A stretch of 64,000 bases of DNA, from contig JBMNHO010000002.1 in assembly GCA_050950425.1 (NCBI GenBank), forward strand, positions 1,612,001 through 1,676,000, in the 5' to 3' direction. Below the pieces are notes generated by a model. It saw only the letters and a list, made by a program, of their open reading frames with translations, made no database searches and was not told where the DNA came from. Position numbers and translations under genes: made by a program. Every line of letters begins with the position of its first letter. Within the stretch, counting starts at the first letter, position 1. Below are positions 49,308 through 57,864 of this stretch, piece by piece. The stretch is from RGIG529 sp050950425. GTDB taxonomy: Bacteria; Bacillota; Clostridia; Oscillospirales; Oscillospiraceae.

Positions 49308-49949
49308 ATGATAAAAGGGAAATTTGGCCTGAGCCCTATCGCCACCGCGGTGATCGCCTTTGGCTTTGTGGCGCTCAGACAGCCGACGCCGGTACTGCTT
49401 TTGTGCGGCTTTGCGCTGCTGGCAGAAAAGGACGAGTGGCTGAACCGGCAGACAATACAGGCGCTTTTGCTGACCATCTCGTATTATTTGGCCGAGGTTG
49501 TAACCGGATGGCTATTCGGCGGCATGGCCCGATTTTTTGGATGGGTGAAGCTGTACGGCGCGGCGGACGCGATGAGTACGGCAGGTTCGTTTGTGAATGA
49601 CATCCTCTATCTTACGCTGATTGTGCTCTCCGTTTTTGCCGCTGTGCGGGTGCTTCGCGGCAAAGATGCGGGGCTGCCTGTTATCGCAAAGATGGCGGCG
49701 GGGAACTTTGCGGCGGCGAAAGAGCCGAGGGCCGGGGCTGCGGCGTCCGCGCAGACGACCCCTTCCGCGCAGGCCACGCCGGCCGGGGAGCATTATGCGT
49801 CTCCGGTGCAGCCATCGGCCCCAACCCAAGTGCCGCCCGCCGCGGTTCCGGATGCGGCTACACCAGCTGCCAGGCTGTGCCCCGCTTGCTCCGCTCCTTT
49901 GCAGGAAGGATCCAGGTTCTGCACCGAGTGCGGCGCAAAGGCAGAATAA
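49308..49949 (+). CDS. Membrane protein with C-terminal zinc ribbon
   Basis: A 213-residue protein. Three or four hydrophobic segments (about 8-120) are followed by an Ala/Pro/Thr-rich linker and a C-terminal zinc ribbon (CPACSA, CTECGA). AAAGGGTGGA precedes the ATG. First clear gene of the rightward operon driven by the left twin promoter. Function unknown. Confidence 0.75.
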   Translation: MIKGKFGLSPIATAVIAFGFVALRQPTPVLLLCGFALLAEKDEWLNRQTIQALLLTISYYLAEVVTGWLFGGMARFFGWVKLYGAADAMSTAGSFVNDILYLTLIVLSVFAAVRVLRGKDAGLPVIAKMAAGNFAAAKEPRAGAAASAQTTPSAQATPAGEHYASPVQPSAPTQVPPAAVPDAATPAARLCPACSAPLQEGSRFCTECGAKAE

Positions 49950-49976
49950 AATATTTTCAGACAGGAGGGAAACACC

Positions 49977-50441
49977 ATGTATTGTGAAAACTGTGGGAAC
50001 CTACTTTTAGACGGGGCAAAGTTTTGCGGAAGCTGCGGTTCGAAAACCGAGCCTGCGCAGCCTGTCCATGCGGCGGCGGAAGGGGCTGACCCGGTGCGCC
50101 CTGCCCCGCCTCCCCCTGCCTATGTGCCTCCGGCACAGGCGGCGCCCTCTTACCAGCAGCCTTATGCGTCGCAGCCACCGGCGTATTTCGAGCAGCCGAA
50201 AAGCGAGCCGCTTCGCATGGGGCAGTACTTGGGGATGCTCCTTTTGATGTTTGTACCCATTTTAGGCATTGTTCTGCTGTTTGTGTGGAGCTTTGGCGCC
50301 TCAGCCAATCAGAACAAAAAGAACCTTGCCCGGGCAATGCTCATCGTCGGCGCGATAGGGATGGTGCTTTCCATTGTGGTTGGAATCGTTTTCTCCAGCA
50401 TCCTCGAAGGGCTGATTGGAAACATAGTCGGCTATTATTAA
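49977..50441 (+). CDS. Zinc-ribbon membrane protein
   Basis: A 154-residue protein. N-terminal zinc ribbon (CENCGN, CGSCGS), a Pro/Ala/Tyr/Gln-rich linker (about 25-75) and two membrane helices (about 83-106 and 117-143) separated by a basic Asn/Lys loop. Strong AGGAGG. Linker and ribbon are similar to those of other proteins in this locus. Function unknown. Confidence 0.78.
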   Translation: MYCENCGNLLLDGAKFCGSCGSKTEPAQPVHAAAEGADPVRPAPPPPAYVPPAQAAPSYQQPYASQPPAYFEQPKSEPLRMGQYLGMLLLMFVPILGIVLLFVWSFGASANQNKKNLARAMLIVGAIGMVLSIVVGIVFSSILEGLIGNIVGYY

Positions 50442-50594
50442 AAACGGTTATGAGAAGGGGACGACGATCGAAACCGCAGCGGAAGATCACCTTGCCAATG
50501 TCTAGGAACAGGATCGTTTTCAAGCTGTTCGGCTTTGGATTTTATGGATGGATGAAATATGCGATGATCAACAATCAATAAGGAGGATTCAGTT

Positions 50595-51392
50595 ATGAAA
50601 AGAGCAATTGTCCTGATGACAGCCATTGTGCTTCTTATGGCTTTTTCCGGCTGTACTCCAGGCCAAAACAAAACAACCAGCGAGCCAACAGGAGCGGTTA
50701 GCGGTGCCGTCGAAACAGCAGGAGGATCCACCGGCAGTGCCGCTCCAGCGGACGCAAAGACGGTGTCCAAAGCCTATGAGACATATTCGGGCGTAAAAAC
50801 AGAGTTTCTTGCTAAGCTGACAGAGGCGCTTGCCCAAAACAGAGAGACGGCCGTGGCGGCCATGTCATTATTATCCTTGGTATCGGTTGAGCTTGATCTC
50901 ATTCCGATTGCCCTTTTGGGCCAAGGAGAACAGGCCATAGCGATTGGATTGGCAATCATGGGGGCAACCGACGTCAAACACGAGGAAAGCGGAGGAAACC
51001 ACTCGATAAGCTACGCGGATAAAAACGGCACATCGTATTTGCTTAGCGTAGCGTATGATGCGGGGGCCGACGCGCTGGTTTGCATCAACACAAAAGACGG
51101 CAAGGAAAATATCTATGCGGAATATCAAAAGACAGGCTACGGGTATGCTGCCCAGTATTACATCGTCAACGAAAAGGGCGAGGGTAGGCTTTACCAGCTT
51201 TCTTTAAGCGGAGAGGATGGCGTGGTGGGCGTTTCCAAGAATGTGGATAAGCCTTCGGCGCTTACCGGCGGCGAATCCGCTGATTTCCCGAAAGCGTGTT
51301 CAGAATGGTATGCGACAACGGGGAAAACGGTTACGGCGTTGCCGCCAAGCGGTGTGGATTTGAACTTTGAATATGTGCCGGCGTCTGCATAA
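50595..51392 (+). CDS. Lipoprotein of unknown function
   Basis: A 265-residue lipoprotein (lipobox AFSGC at Cys20), a Ser/Gly/Ala linker, then a soluble domain of about 200 residues that contains a central helix-rich segment and a beta-rich end (SYADKNGTSYLLSVAYD, GEGRLYQLSLSGEDG). No family recognised. AAGGAGG precedes the ATG. Third and last gene of the rightward operon. Confidence 0.75.
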   Translation: MKRAIVLMTAIVLLMAFSGCTPGQNKTTSEPTGAVSGAVETAGGSTGSAAPADAKTVSKAYETYSGVKTEFLAKLTEALAQNRETAVAAMSLLSLVSVELDLIPIALLGQGEQAIAIGLAIMGATDVKHEESGGNHSISYADKNGTSYLLSVAYDAGADALVCINTKDGKENIYAEYQKTGYGYAAQYYIVNEKGEGRLYQLSLSGEDGVVGVSKNVDKPSALTGGESADFPKACSEWYATTGKTVTALPPSGVDLNFEYVPASA

Positions 51393-51455
51393 TGGGGATA
51401 TGCCGCAAATAAAATGGCCATGCCAAGCGCGGCATTGCTTTTTCCGGGCGCAAAC

Positions 51456-51489
51456 AATAAAACCCTCTTGAATTCAAGAGGGTTTTATT
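51456..51489. terminator. 34-bp perfect palindrome terminator
   Basis: Positions 51456-51472 and 51473-51489 are fully complementary, with TTTTATT at the 3' end. It ends the rightward operon. Confidence 0.85.
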
Positions 51490-51652
51490 GCAGTCAAATT
51501 CAGCTTGGTTTTAATTGAACGCGCGCAAAAGAGCACAAGCTTCGCTCGGAAGACCCATATAGCCCGCACTTGCCTTGTCCGTCCTAACCATTGAAAGCGC
51601 CGCCCGCCTCGGCAAGCGCAGGTACGCGCTGCCGGCCTTCCCGCTCCAAATG

Positions 51653-51669
51653 TGACGCTGCAAGCGTCA
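51653..51669 (-). terminator. Short hairpin after the leftward operon
   Basis: TGACGC (51653-51658) pairs with GCGTCA (51664-51669) just past the stop of the last leftward gene. No T-run. Weak. Confidence 0.35.
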
Positions 51670-51674
51670 TATAA

Positions 51675-52331
51675 TCAAAGGCTGCGTGCAAGCGCGATGC
51701 CCAGCTTCGCCAGCGCGATCATATCATCGGGCTTGCCGGCGTTCCAGCTGGCGTGTATGACACAGCGGCCGTTTTGTATTGTAATGACGGGCTGTCTGGC
51801 GCCCGCATATGTGGCTGCGTAACGGGAAAGCGCCGTTGCGTTTTCACTCAAAAGGCGCACCGCGTAGACGGCATCGTCGGCATAAGCGTCAAACCCCGTG
51901 GTGTTTTGTACAGGTGCTAGTTTGCTGATGTCCATATCCAGATCCATTCCGAAGCTGCGCAGCATACCGCCCATGGCAGACAAAGACACCCCACGCAACG
52001 GCGGTAGCAGCAGCACCGTTCCCCGGCCTATCGGGGCGCTCCATCGAGTGAACGCCATAAGCCTTTTGTTTTCTCTTACAAATTCATAATGCGAGTCCAT
52101 GTGCCAAGACGATCCGTCGGGCAGCGTGCCGCTCAGGCGATACTGAAAATTACATGCCATACCCGGCATGATGGCTTTGGCTTCTTTTTTAGGGGTGTAG
52201 GTGTAACCCGCGGCCATGGCTGCGGCTGCGCGTACGCTATCCGCTTTTTGTCCGCCCTTTACGAGCAAAAACGCCATGCCGCCAAGCACCAGCAGAAACG
52301 CCAGCGGGATGGCAATATCCGTCCAGCTCAT
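51675..52331 (-). CDS. Single-helix membrane protein
   Basis: A 218-residue protein with one N-terminal membrane helix (about 6-25) and a soluble domain of about 190 residues. The domain contains MPGMACNFQYRLSGTLPDG and VITIQNGRCVIHASW. It resembles no family I know. The start overlaps the upstream stop by four bases (ATGA). Last gene of the leftward set. Confidence 0.72.
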   Translation of the reverse strand: MSWTDIAIPLAFLLVLGGMAFLLVKGGQKADSVRAAAAMAAGYTYTPKKEAKAIMPGMACNFQYRLSGTLPDGSSWHMDSHYEFVRENKRLMAFTRWSAPIGRGTVLLLPPLRGVSLSAMGGMLRSFGMDLDMDISKLAPVQNTTGFDAYADDAVYAVRLLSENATALSRYAATYAGARQPVITIQNGRCVIHASWNAGKPDDMIALAKLGIALARSL

Positions 52332-52738
52332 ATCGCACCTACCTTTGACCGTTCGGAGGTTGCGTTGGCGACAAGCATAATGGACTTGGGGCCGTTATCG
52401 ATGATCGCTCCCTGGTTAAGGGGTCCCCCTTTGATCCGTGTCACATCCCGTTCGTGAAGGGGTTTCCCCATGGCGGGAGCTGAGGAATTGCCCTGCGGCG
52501 TAAAGCGGATGCTGTTCAGCATCCCCTGCAGCTCCTTGTTGTTTTTATGGTCGGCTCCCGCAATCCCGATCTCAAGTTTTTTGCCGTCGGTTGCTGCAAT
52601 GTATTTCGTTTGGCAGGATCCTGAGTATGTATATGCCGTGATATAAAAGGTCAAACCAGACAGCTCCATTTCCTCCGGGGTCGTGCCGTCGTAATCCGCG
52701 GCCAAAGCAAACGCCCTTTTCATGCCGGAAACAAACAT
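52328..52738 (-). CDS. Small soluble protein of unknown function
   Basis: A 136-residue protein. No signal peptide or membrane helix is clear, and it contains one Cys (SGSCQTKYIAAT). AGGAGG precedes ATG 52738. It is translationally coupled to the single-helix gene downstream by a four-base overlap. The 235 bases before it hold a CCGCGT-N6-ACGCGG hairpin (52779-52796). Confidence 0.65.
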   Translation of the reverse strand: MFVSGMKRAFALAADYDGTTPEEMELSGLTFYITAYTYSGSCQTKYIAATDGKKLEIGIAGADHKNNKELQGMLNSIRFTPQGNSSAPAMGKPLHERDVTRIKGGPLNQGAIIDNGPKSIMLVANATSERSKVGAI

Positions 52739-52973
52739 GTTGCAAGCCTCCTGAAATATTTTATGACTGTCCCAGAACCCGCGTGAATCGACGCGGTGAA
52801 AAAACCGCAGCCTGCACACGGTCTGTTATTTTGTTTAAGATGCCGGACGGAAACACAACTCGAAGCAAAGAAAATTGTCGCTGTGTTCCAGCAAAACAAT
52901 CGCCAAACCAATCGATTGATCCCGTGCATTTGGTCTCCCTTCTGACATGTGATTTTACTGGGCATATTCTGTG

Positions 52974-53812
52974 TTATTGGGGGAGCTCTTCAACCTTGAG
53001 CATTTCAAAATCGACCTTGGTCGGGGGGCCGAGATATACGTCGATCGGATCGGAATCGGAGTCCTCCGCCGTTACCGTTGCATGCCAGTCATAAGTGAGC
53101 GTACCCTTGGCCGTCATTGGCATGCTGTCAAAATCAAATGTGATCGTGGTATTATCCCCCATCCACCAGTTGAATGCAAAAAAATCGGCCGGCTCGTTGC
53201 GGTCAATGCCGACAAATACGCCGGTTATCTCGTCATAGCTGCCGGTCAATACGGTGCCAAGCGCATTGAAGAATGTGATCGTCATTTCCCCGTCTCCGGT
53301 ATCCTGAACCTGCGCACGCCAGTCTGTAAGCGGCTCCGGACCATCGCCGCTATCCCAAACACCCTTCACCTCATAGATACCTGAAACAGACTCGTAAATT
53401 TTAAGCGTCATAAAGGCGCAACCTTCGGTATCCGTTCTGACAACCCTTACAAAAACCGAATCATCCTCAATCGTGAGATTCCAAACGGCCTCCTCGCCGA
53501 CCTGAACAGCTTGCACCGTATCTTCCTCAATGCTGCATTTGCCTGTGACCTCGATTTTCAAAGATACGTTTGATCCCTCCGCATCAGGCACGCTGGCCCT
53601 AACGGTATACTCTCTGAAGCCAGTCTCCGCATAGAGATCCACTGTGCTCTTGTCCAACAGCTCCTGCATCGTGTAGGGGCTGTTGTTTTCCTTGGACCGC
53701 AGGTCGTTGATTGCCTGCAATACCGCCTGATCGACACGCAGCACGCCAGCGCCCATTCCTTCCGGAATAGGTATGGATTGCTCTCCTGTTGTGACTCCGG
53801 GGGCGGCGGTTT
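52974..53812 (-). pseudogene. C-terminal part of the frameshifted S8 protease
   Basis: This frame continues the protease after a one-base shift at the A6 run (53810-53815, minus strand). Read through, it gives KTAAPGVTTGEQSIPIPEG and then GVLRVDQAVLQAINDL, a normal end of the catalytic domain. A C-terminal beta-rich domain of about 200 residues follows, with EYTVRASVPDAEGSNVSLK and TGVFVGIDRNE. An in-frame ATG (53756) could start a separate protein but has no good ribosome site. Confidence 0.65.
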
Positions 53813-55419
53813 TTTACCAGCAGATCCTTTATTTCTTCGGCATTCAGCTTGGGATTTATGGATTGCAACAACGCAATCGCTGAGGTGACCTGCGGCGCGG
53901 AAAAGCTTGTGCCGCTCGCTTTGACCGGCTGTCCGTTTTCATCCGTGCCTACGACCATCTCAACACCCGGCGCGGACAGGGTCAATTCCGCATCGCCTGT
54001 TGCGAAGCTTGAAAACTCCGCGCGTGACCCGTCGTTGTTGATCGCGCCGACCGTAACCACGTTCGGCAGCTTGATGCCCGCCGGGCAATCGTTTTTTCCG
54101 TTGAGCCCCCCTTTGCTCTTGTCCGCATTGCCGGTGTTGCCGGCACTTGCCACAAAAACGACATTCGGGTTTGTTTCCTGCATTTTTTTAAAAAATTTCT
54201 CGTAGGCCTTCACAATGTACTCGTAATTATCGTTTTGCGGTTTGAAGTTGAAGGAACAGTTGATCACTGTGGCCCCTTCGTCCACCATTTTCTTTAAATA
54301 AACCAAAGTTTTATCGGTATAGGCTACGCCGGTTGCCGGAACCGTAATCTGCGTCAGGTCCTGCGTGTCGGCTTGCGTGGCGGTGTAATGCGGATTGACG
54401 TCAAAGACATTTTTCGAATGGATGTGAAGGTTCTCTTCCAGCACACCGGCCACACCGACCATACCGCCATTTTTAGAATCCGCGCCGATCACGTGCGCGA
54501 CCATGGTACCGTGTGTAAACCCACCGTCGATGATCTGGCTGTCTTCCTTGGCTGGGTCATTTGTGGTATCGCCGGACAGCTTGGTTTTACCGTCAAATTC
54601 GCTCGACCCGGTATAAAAGGCTTCATCCAGCACCCCGACAGTTACCTTGTTCAGAGGCACCCCGCTGCCTTTGAGTATCTTCCACGCGTTTTCCATGCCG
54701 ATGACGTTATAATGCGAATTCGCGGGATCCTTGTACGCGGGATCATTGAGGGGAGAACATGGTTCTCCCGCCATATCCGAACCGTAAGCAGGCATGTTAG
54801 GGAAAGCAAGCTCAACGCCCTCCAGTTCAAAAACAGCGTCCAGAGTGGCGTTGAGCTCAGATTCGGTTTTGTCGCCGGTCTCAATTTGATATAGGTTAAT
54901 AAATTCCAATTCCCCGACAACGGTGCCGCCCATCTGCTCAACGACTTTCTGGGCCGTGCCTTTGTCCACATCGTCTTTAAACACAACGATGACCTGGTCG
55001 GTTGGCACATAGCCCCATTTTTCCGTTTTGATGACAGAGGCGGGGTTTACCTCTTGGTATGTCGCAAGCCCTTTTTGCGCCGAACCTCCGGAAAAAAGAT
55101 GCGATCCATTTATAAACTGGAATATGTTGACGCACAGCCCTGCCACAAGCGCGATGATCAGTATGATCAACAAAACAGTCCGTCCATTCGATTTTTTCAC
55201 CACGCCGCCGTGTGCGGGGGGCTGGTTTACCGTCTGCCGGGGGGGAGGAAACGGCTCTTGGCGGGGCTGTTGGGATGGCGGACTTGATGGCGGCTGCGGA
55301 GGCCCGCCCTGTTGGCCATTTCCCTCCGCATCAATGGTTTTTCTTTTGATATCGGAGCCACACTTCCGGCAAAACTTAGCGCTGTCTTTGACTTCCGATC
55401 CGCAATGTCTGCAAAACAT
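53599..55419 (-). CDS. Zinc-ribbon, membrane-anchored subtilisin-like (S8) protease, N-terminal part
   Basis: A 606-residue frame. A cytosolic zinc ribbon (C3, C6, C17, C20), a Pro/Gln-rich linker, one membrane helix (81-101), an I9-type propeptide-like domain (about 140-212) and a subtilase domain with D265 (GVLDEAF), H303 (THGTMVA), N428 (SAGNTGN) and S505 (GTSFSAP). Residues after about 536 are out of frame. The natural end lies in the frame at 52974-53812, so either the gene is broken by one extra base or the base is a sequence error. The protease domain should face outside. Confidence 0.8.
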   Translation of the reverse strand: MFCRHCGSEVKDSAKFCRKCGSDIKRKTIDAEGNGQQGGPPQPPSSPPSQQPRQEPFPPPRQTVNQPPAHGGVVKKSNGRTVLLIILIIALVAGLCVNIFQFINGSHLFSGGSAQKGLATYQEVNPASVIKTEKWGYVPTDQVIVVFKDDVDKGTAQKVVEQMGGTVVGELEFINLYQIETGDKTESELNATLDAVFELEGVELAFPNMPAYGSDMAGEPCSPLNDPAYKDPANSHYNVIGMENAWKILKGSGVPLNKVTVGVLDEAFYTGSSEFDGKTKLSGDTTNDPAKEDSQIIDGGFTHGTMVAHVIGADSKNGGMVGVAGVLEENLHIHSKNVFDVNPHYTATQADTQDLTQITVPATGVAYTDKTLVYLKKMVDEGATVINCSFNFKPQNDNYEYIVKAYEKFFKKMQETNPNVVFVASAGNTGNADKSKGGLNGKNDCPAGIKLPNVVTVGAINNDGSRAEFSSFATGDAELTLSAPGVEMVVGTDENGQPVKASGTSFSAPQVTSAIALLQSINPKLNAEEIKDLLVKNRRPRSHNRRAIHTYSGRNGRWRAACRSGGIAGNQRPAVQGKQQPLHDAGAVGQEHSGSLCGDWLQRVYR

Positions 55420-55446
55420 AGCAATCCCTCCTGATAACGCGTTCGC

Positions 55447-56142
55447 TTATCTTTTCTTCAAATCGATGGTTACGCGGCTTTGCAAGTTGTAATCGCCAAC
55501 AACTGCCACCCATGTATTGTCATAGGTGCCGCGTGGCAGTCCGTTTTCGGTGATCGGAATTTCGATATAGCCGGGCTGAATGGTGTCGTTGACCTCTATG
55601 GCGGGGTTGAGATAGAAATTGTCGAGGTCGAGGTATAGCCTCAGCGTATTTCCGCTTACCTCACCCGTATGAAGCTGTGGCTCGAGAGCCAGAGAATCGG
55701 CGAATGACTCGCCGTTTATGTAGCCCTCATACGGCATGATATCGCACTCGAACTGCTTTCCGGGATAGATTTCCATCCAAAGAAAAATCTCTTCCATACC
55801 GATTGGCTCCCATGAACCTTCGTCCTCGATGGAGTAGTAGCGGTGGAAGGTCATATCCCATATGCCGCTCACATTAAGCGTCTGCGGGGCCGTTGGCTGC
55901 GCGGGGGTTTGAATTGGCGCAGTCTCATCAACCTTCGGCGAAGACGATGTTTCCGCAGGAGACTCGGCCGGAGCAGTGTGTTCCATATGCTGGCTTTCCG
56001 TTGCGCCGGGATCATCCTTTTTAAGCCGGGGAGGGCGGCCTACGAAGCTTTTTACCAAGCCCGCCAAGCCCAAACCCCATACCACAAGCACCAATACCAA
56101 AAGCAAGATCACGATTCCGTTTCGCTTCTTGGGGTTGTTCAT
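55447..56142 (-). CDS. Single-pass membrane protein with extracytoplasmic domain
   Basis: A 231-residue protein with one N-terminal helix (about 9-32), a Ser/Pro/Glu-rich linker (about 45-85) and a beta-rich outside domain of about 140 residues (ISGIWDMTFHRYYS-like start VSGIWDMTFHRYYSIED, then DNFYLNPAIEVNDTIQPGY). The WD...F pattern recalls lipocalin-like or extracellular binding domains but no family is certain. ATG 56142. The GTG at 56151 lies in the ribosome site. Confidence 0.72.
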   Translation of the reverse strand: MNNPKKRNGIVILLLVLVLVVWGLGLAGLVKSFVGRPPRLKKDDPGATESQHMEHTAPAESPAETSSSPKVDETAPIQTPAQPTAPQTLNVSGIWDMTFHRYYSIEDEGSWEPIGMEEIFLWMEIYPGKQFECDIMPYEGYINGESFADSLALEPQLHTGEVSGNTLRLYLDLDNFYLNPAIEVNDTIQPGYIEIPITENGLPRGTYDNTWVAVVGDYNLQSRVTIDLKKR

Positions 56143-56216
56143 GTCATTCACCTACAATTCCTTAGTTTTCTGGTGCGCCCGCATTTGTTTGGTCGTATGA
56201 GCAAGGCGTGGGAGCG

Positions 56217-56852
56217 CTATTTTTTGTAATTCAGCGTTTTTCCAAAAAGATCTACCAGCGTTTTTTTGATTGCGCTGTTGTGAGAAAACGTATGGGAAAA
56301 CTCGATTTTCTTTCCGTCAAAGAGTGCAATGGAAAGCTTACCCTGACGACTGGAGGTTCCGCCGTCAACGTCTATGTCGGTTGACTCGCATCGAAAAACA
56401 AGCTTTTTGATGTCCGTGTATTGAATTGTGAAGTTTGTAGAATCTTCGGCGAGAATATGCCCCGGTGTCATGGAATAGTACTTTGTGTGATAATTTGCCC
56501 AGTGCTGCATCATTGCCACGCTGCCTTTAAAAAAGCCCTTACCTTGCGCCTTTAGTTCGCTCGAGATTCTAGCGTTTTCCTCCTTTTGACGCTGCGCGGA
56601 GAGGTGAGCGACAATCAATTTGTCCTTCATAAAGACCAAGTAGCAGGCTTTTCGTTTGAAAAACGATTCCTTGCGCTGCGCTGCGAGGACCAATACAATC
56701 TCTCCGTTGCCGCCGGGCGGGCTGGCCGGCGCCGGCTTTGACGGGATATATTCTGCAGCGAAGTTGGCAGAAGGCTGGGGGATAGGGGTTCCGCATTCAG
56801 CGCAAAACTTACTTCCCGGCTCGTGCCGGGCGCCACATTGTTCGCAATACAT
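56217..56852 (-). CDS. Zinc-ribbon protein with PH-like domain
   Basis: A 211-residue protein. N-terminal zinc ribbon (CEQCGA, CAECGT), a Pro/Ala-rich linker, then a soluble domain (about 47-205) of beta strands and a helix ending in SAIKKTLVDLFGKTLNYKK. The pattern recalls bacterial PH-like domains. No membrane helix is seen. AGGAG precedes ATG 56852. The frame upstream continues for 146 codons without a start of good quality. Confidence 0.72.
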   Translation of the reverse strand: MYCEQCGARHEPGSKFCAECGTPIPQPSANFAAEYIPSKPAPASPPGGNGEIVLVLAAQRKESFFKRKACYLVFMKDKLIVAHLSAQRQKEENARISSELKAQGKGFFKGSVAMMQHWANYHTKYYSMTPGHILAEDSTNFTIQYTDIKKLVFRCESTDIDVDGGTSSRQGKLSIALFDGKKIEFSHTFSHNSAIKKTLVDLFGKTLNYKK

Positions 56853-56865
56853 ATTGCTGCTCCTT

Positions 56866-57122
56866 TCAAAAGTCAAGTGGCGATAACCGCCCGATCCTGT
56901 ATTCTGACAATGCTTTTTCGGTGGGACGTTCCGCCAACATGATGTTACACACGCTTTGGTCGGATGTCGGTTCCCTTCTCGGTTCCGGTTCCCGCTCTGC
57001 CGATTCTGAAACAGGGTCGACTTTTTCCGTTTCCTTGGGTTTGGGTTCGCCGCAAGCGCAAAAACAGAAAACACGACTCCAACCAGAAATACGGCCGGGA
57101 AACATAGAGCCGGTGTTGTCAT
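56866..57122 (-). pseudogene. Possible broken lipoprotein
   Basis: A signal-peptide-like stretch (MTTPALCFPAVFLVGVV) in one frame and a lipobox-like CACGEP followed by acidic Pro/Glu-rich sequence in another frame fit one small lipoprotein with a frame shift. No ribosome site is visible. Confidence 0.35.
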
Positions 57123-57165
57123 GCGTGTTTTTAAAAAAGCGGGGCTTCGTGTTGGAACCTTCCCA

Positions 57166-57696
57166 TTAAACCAACAATGTCGGTGTAATCCCTGTCTCAA
57201 AGCGAAATCGTTCACAGATTTTCTCCATGGAAGCCGGATCGATTGCCGGGCGCAGAAGCCGTATGTTCCACATCCATTTTTCTTTATCATAGGTAAAGGA
57301 GATGAAGTCCTCTCCGATCTCCACGGCTTTTAGCCGAATACTGTCCTGGTTGAACTTAATGATTTTCGTATCCAAGAGAATACCGAAATAAGAGACGGTT
57401 GCGCCAATGCTTTCCCGTTCCTCCGGCTGGGCGCCTTCGCTGGCTAGATCGCTGATAACGGCAGTGCGGATGTGCAGGATTGGGTTTTCCGCAATGAGGC
57501 GCGCAATTTTCAGCTTTCCAAGTTCTCGCACCCAGAGCCCTGCCGCAATTCCGCCCGCAATGATGATGACAGCAAGCAGCACCTGCGTCTGTGTTTCGGA
57601 TACCGCTTTGCCAAAAATGAGAAGCACAGCGCCAGCCAGTATAATAAAACCGGTAAAGGCTCTGAATACAAAACATCTTCTTTTGATTGTTTTCAA
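57166..57696 (-). CDS. Two-helix membrane protein
   Basis: A 176-residue protein with two adjacent membrane helices (about 12-30 and 38-56) and a cytosolic domain of about 120 residues (IRTAVISDLASEGA, VSYFGILLDTKIIKF) that resembles YcxB-like or PH-like modules. TTG start after AGGAGGGG. First gene after the right twin promoter (about 36 bases downstream of the expected start). Confidence 0.72.
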   Translation of the reverse strand: MKTIKRRCFVFRAFTGFIILAGAVLLIFGKAVSETQTQVLLAVIIIAGGIAAGLWVRELGKLKIARLIAENPILHIRTAVISDLASEGAQPEERESIGATVSYFGILLDTKIIKFNQDSIRLKAVEIGEDFISFTYDKEKWMWNIRLLRPAIDPASMEKICERFRFETGITPTLLV

Positions 57697-57730
57697 ACAT
57701 ACCCCTCCTTTTCAGGCAGAGTTGCATTCT

Positions 57731-57822
57731 TCAATAACAGCATAGCTAAAACGCAAATATAAAAAACCACCCGACCGGGTAGTTTGTATAAAAAAGACCC
57801 CTACCTTTTTCGGGTAGGGGCC
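57731..57822 (-). repeat. Inverted repeat, right copy (92 bp)
   Basis: Mirror copy of 49012-49103, with an outward-facing hairpin (57792-57821 region) and the inward promoter. Confidence 0.85.
57739..57780 (-). promoter_or_regulatory. Right twin promoter with ACCCG-N2-CGGGT operator
   Basis: On the minus strand the palindrome (57769-57780) is followed after the same 24 bases by TATGCT (57739-57744). This mirrors the left promoter in operator, spacing and -10 box. Confidence 0.78.
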
Positions 57823-57844
57823 AAACATCCGCGAAATTCAGAGG

Positions 57845-57864
57845 AATGCCCTTGAAAAACCTGT
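57845..57864 (+). repeat. Direct repeat, right copy
   Basis: Same orientation as 48985-49004, one mismatch (T for C). Confidence 0.75.

Noticed and set aside
53808..53815. Programmed -1 frameshift at A AAA AAC in the S8 protease
   Set aside because: The heptamer is in the right phase for -1 slippage, but the natural continuation needs a +1 shift (or loss of one A).
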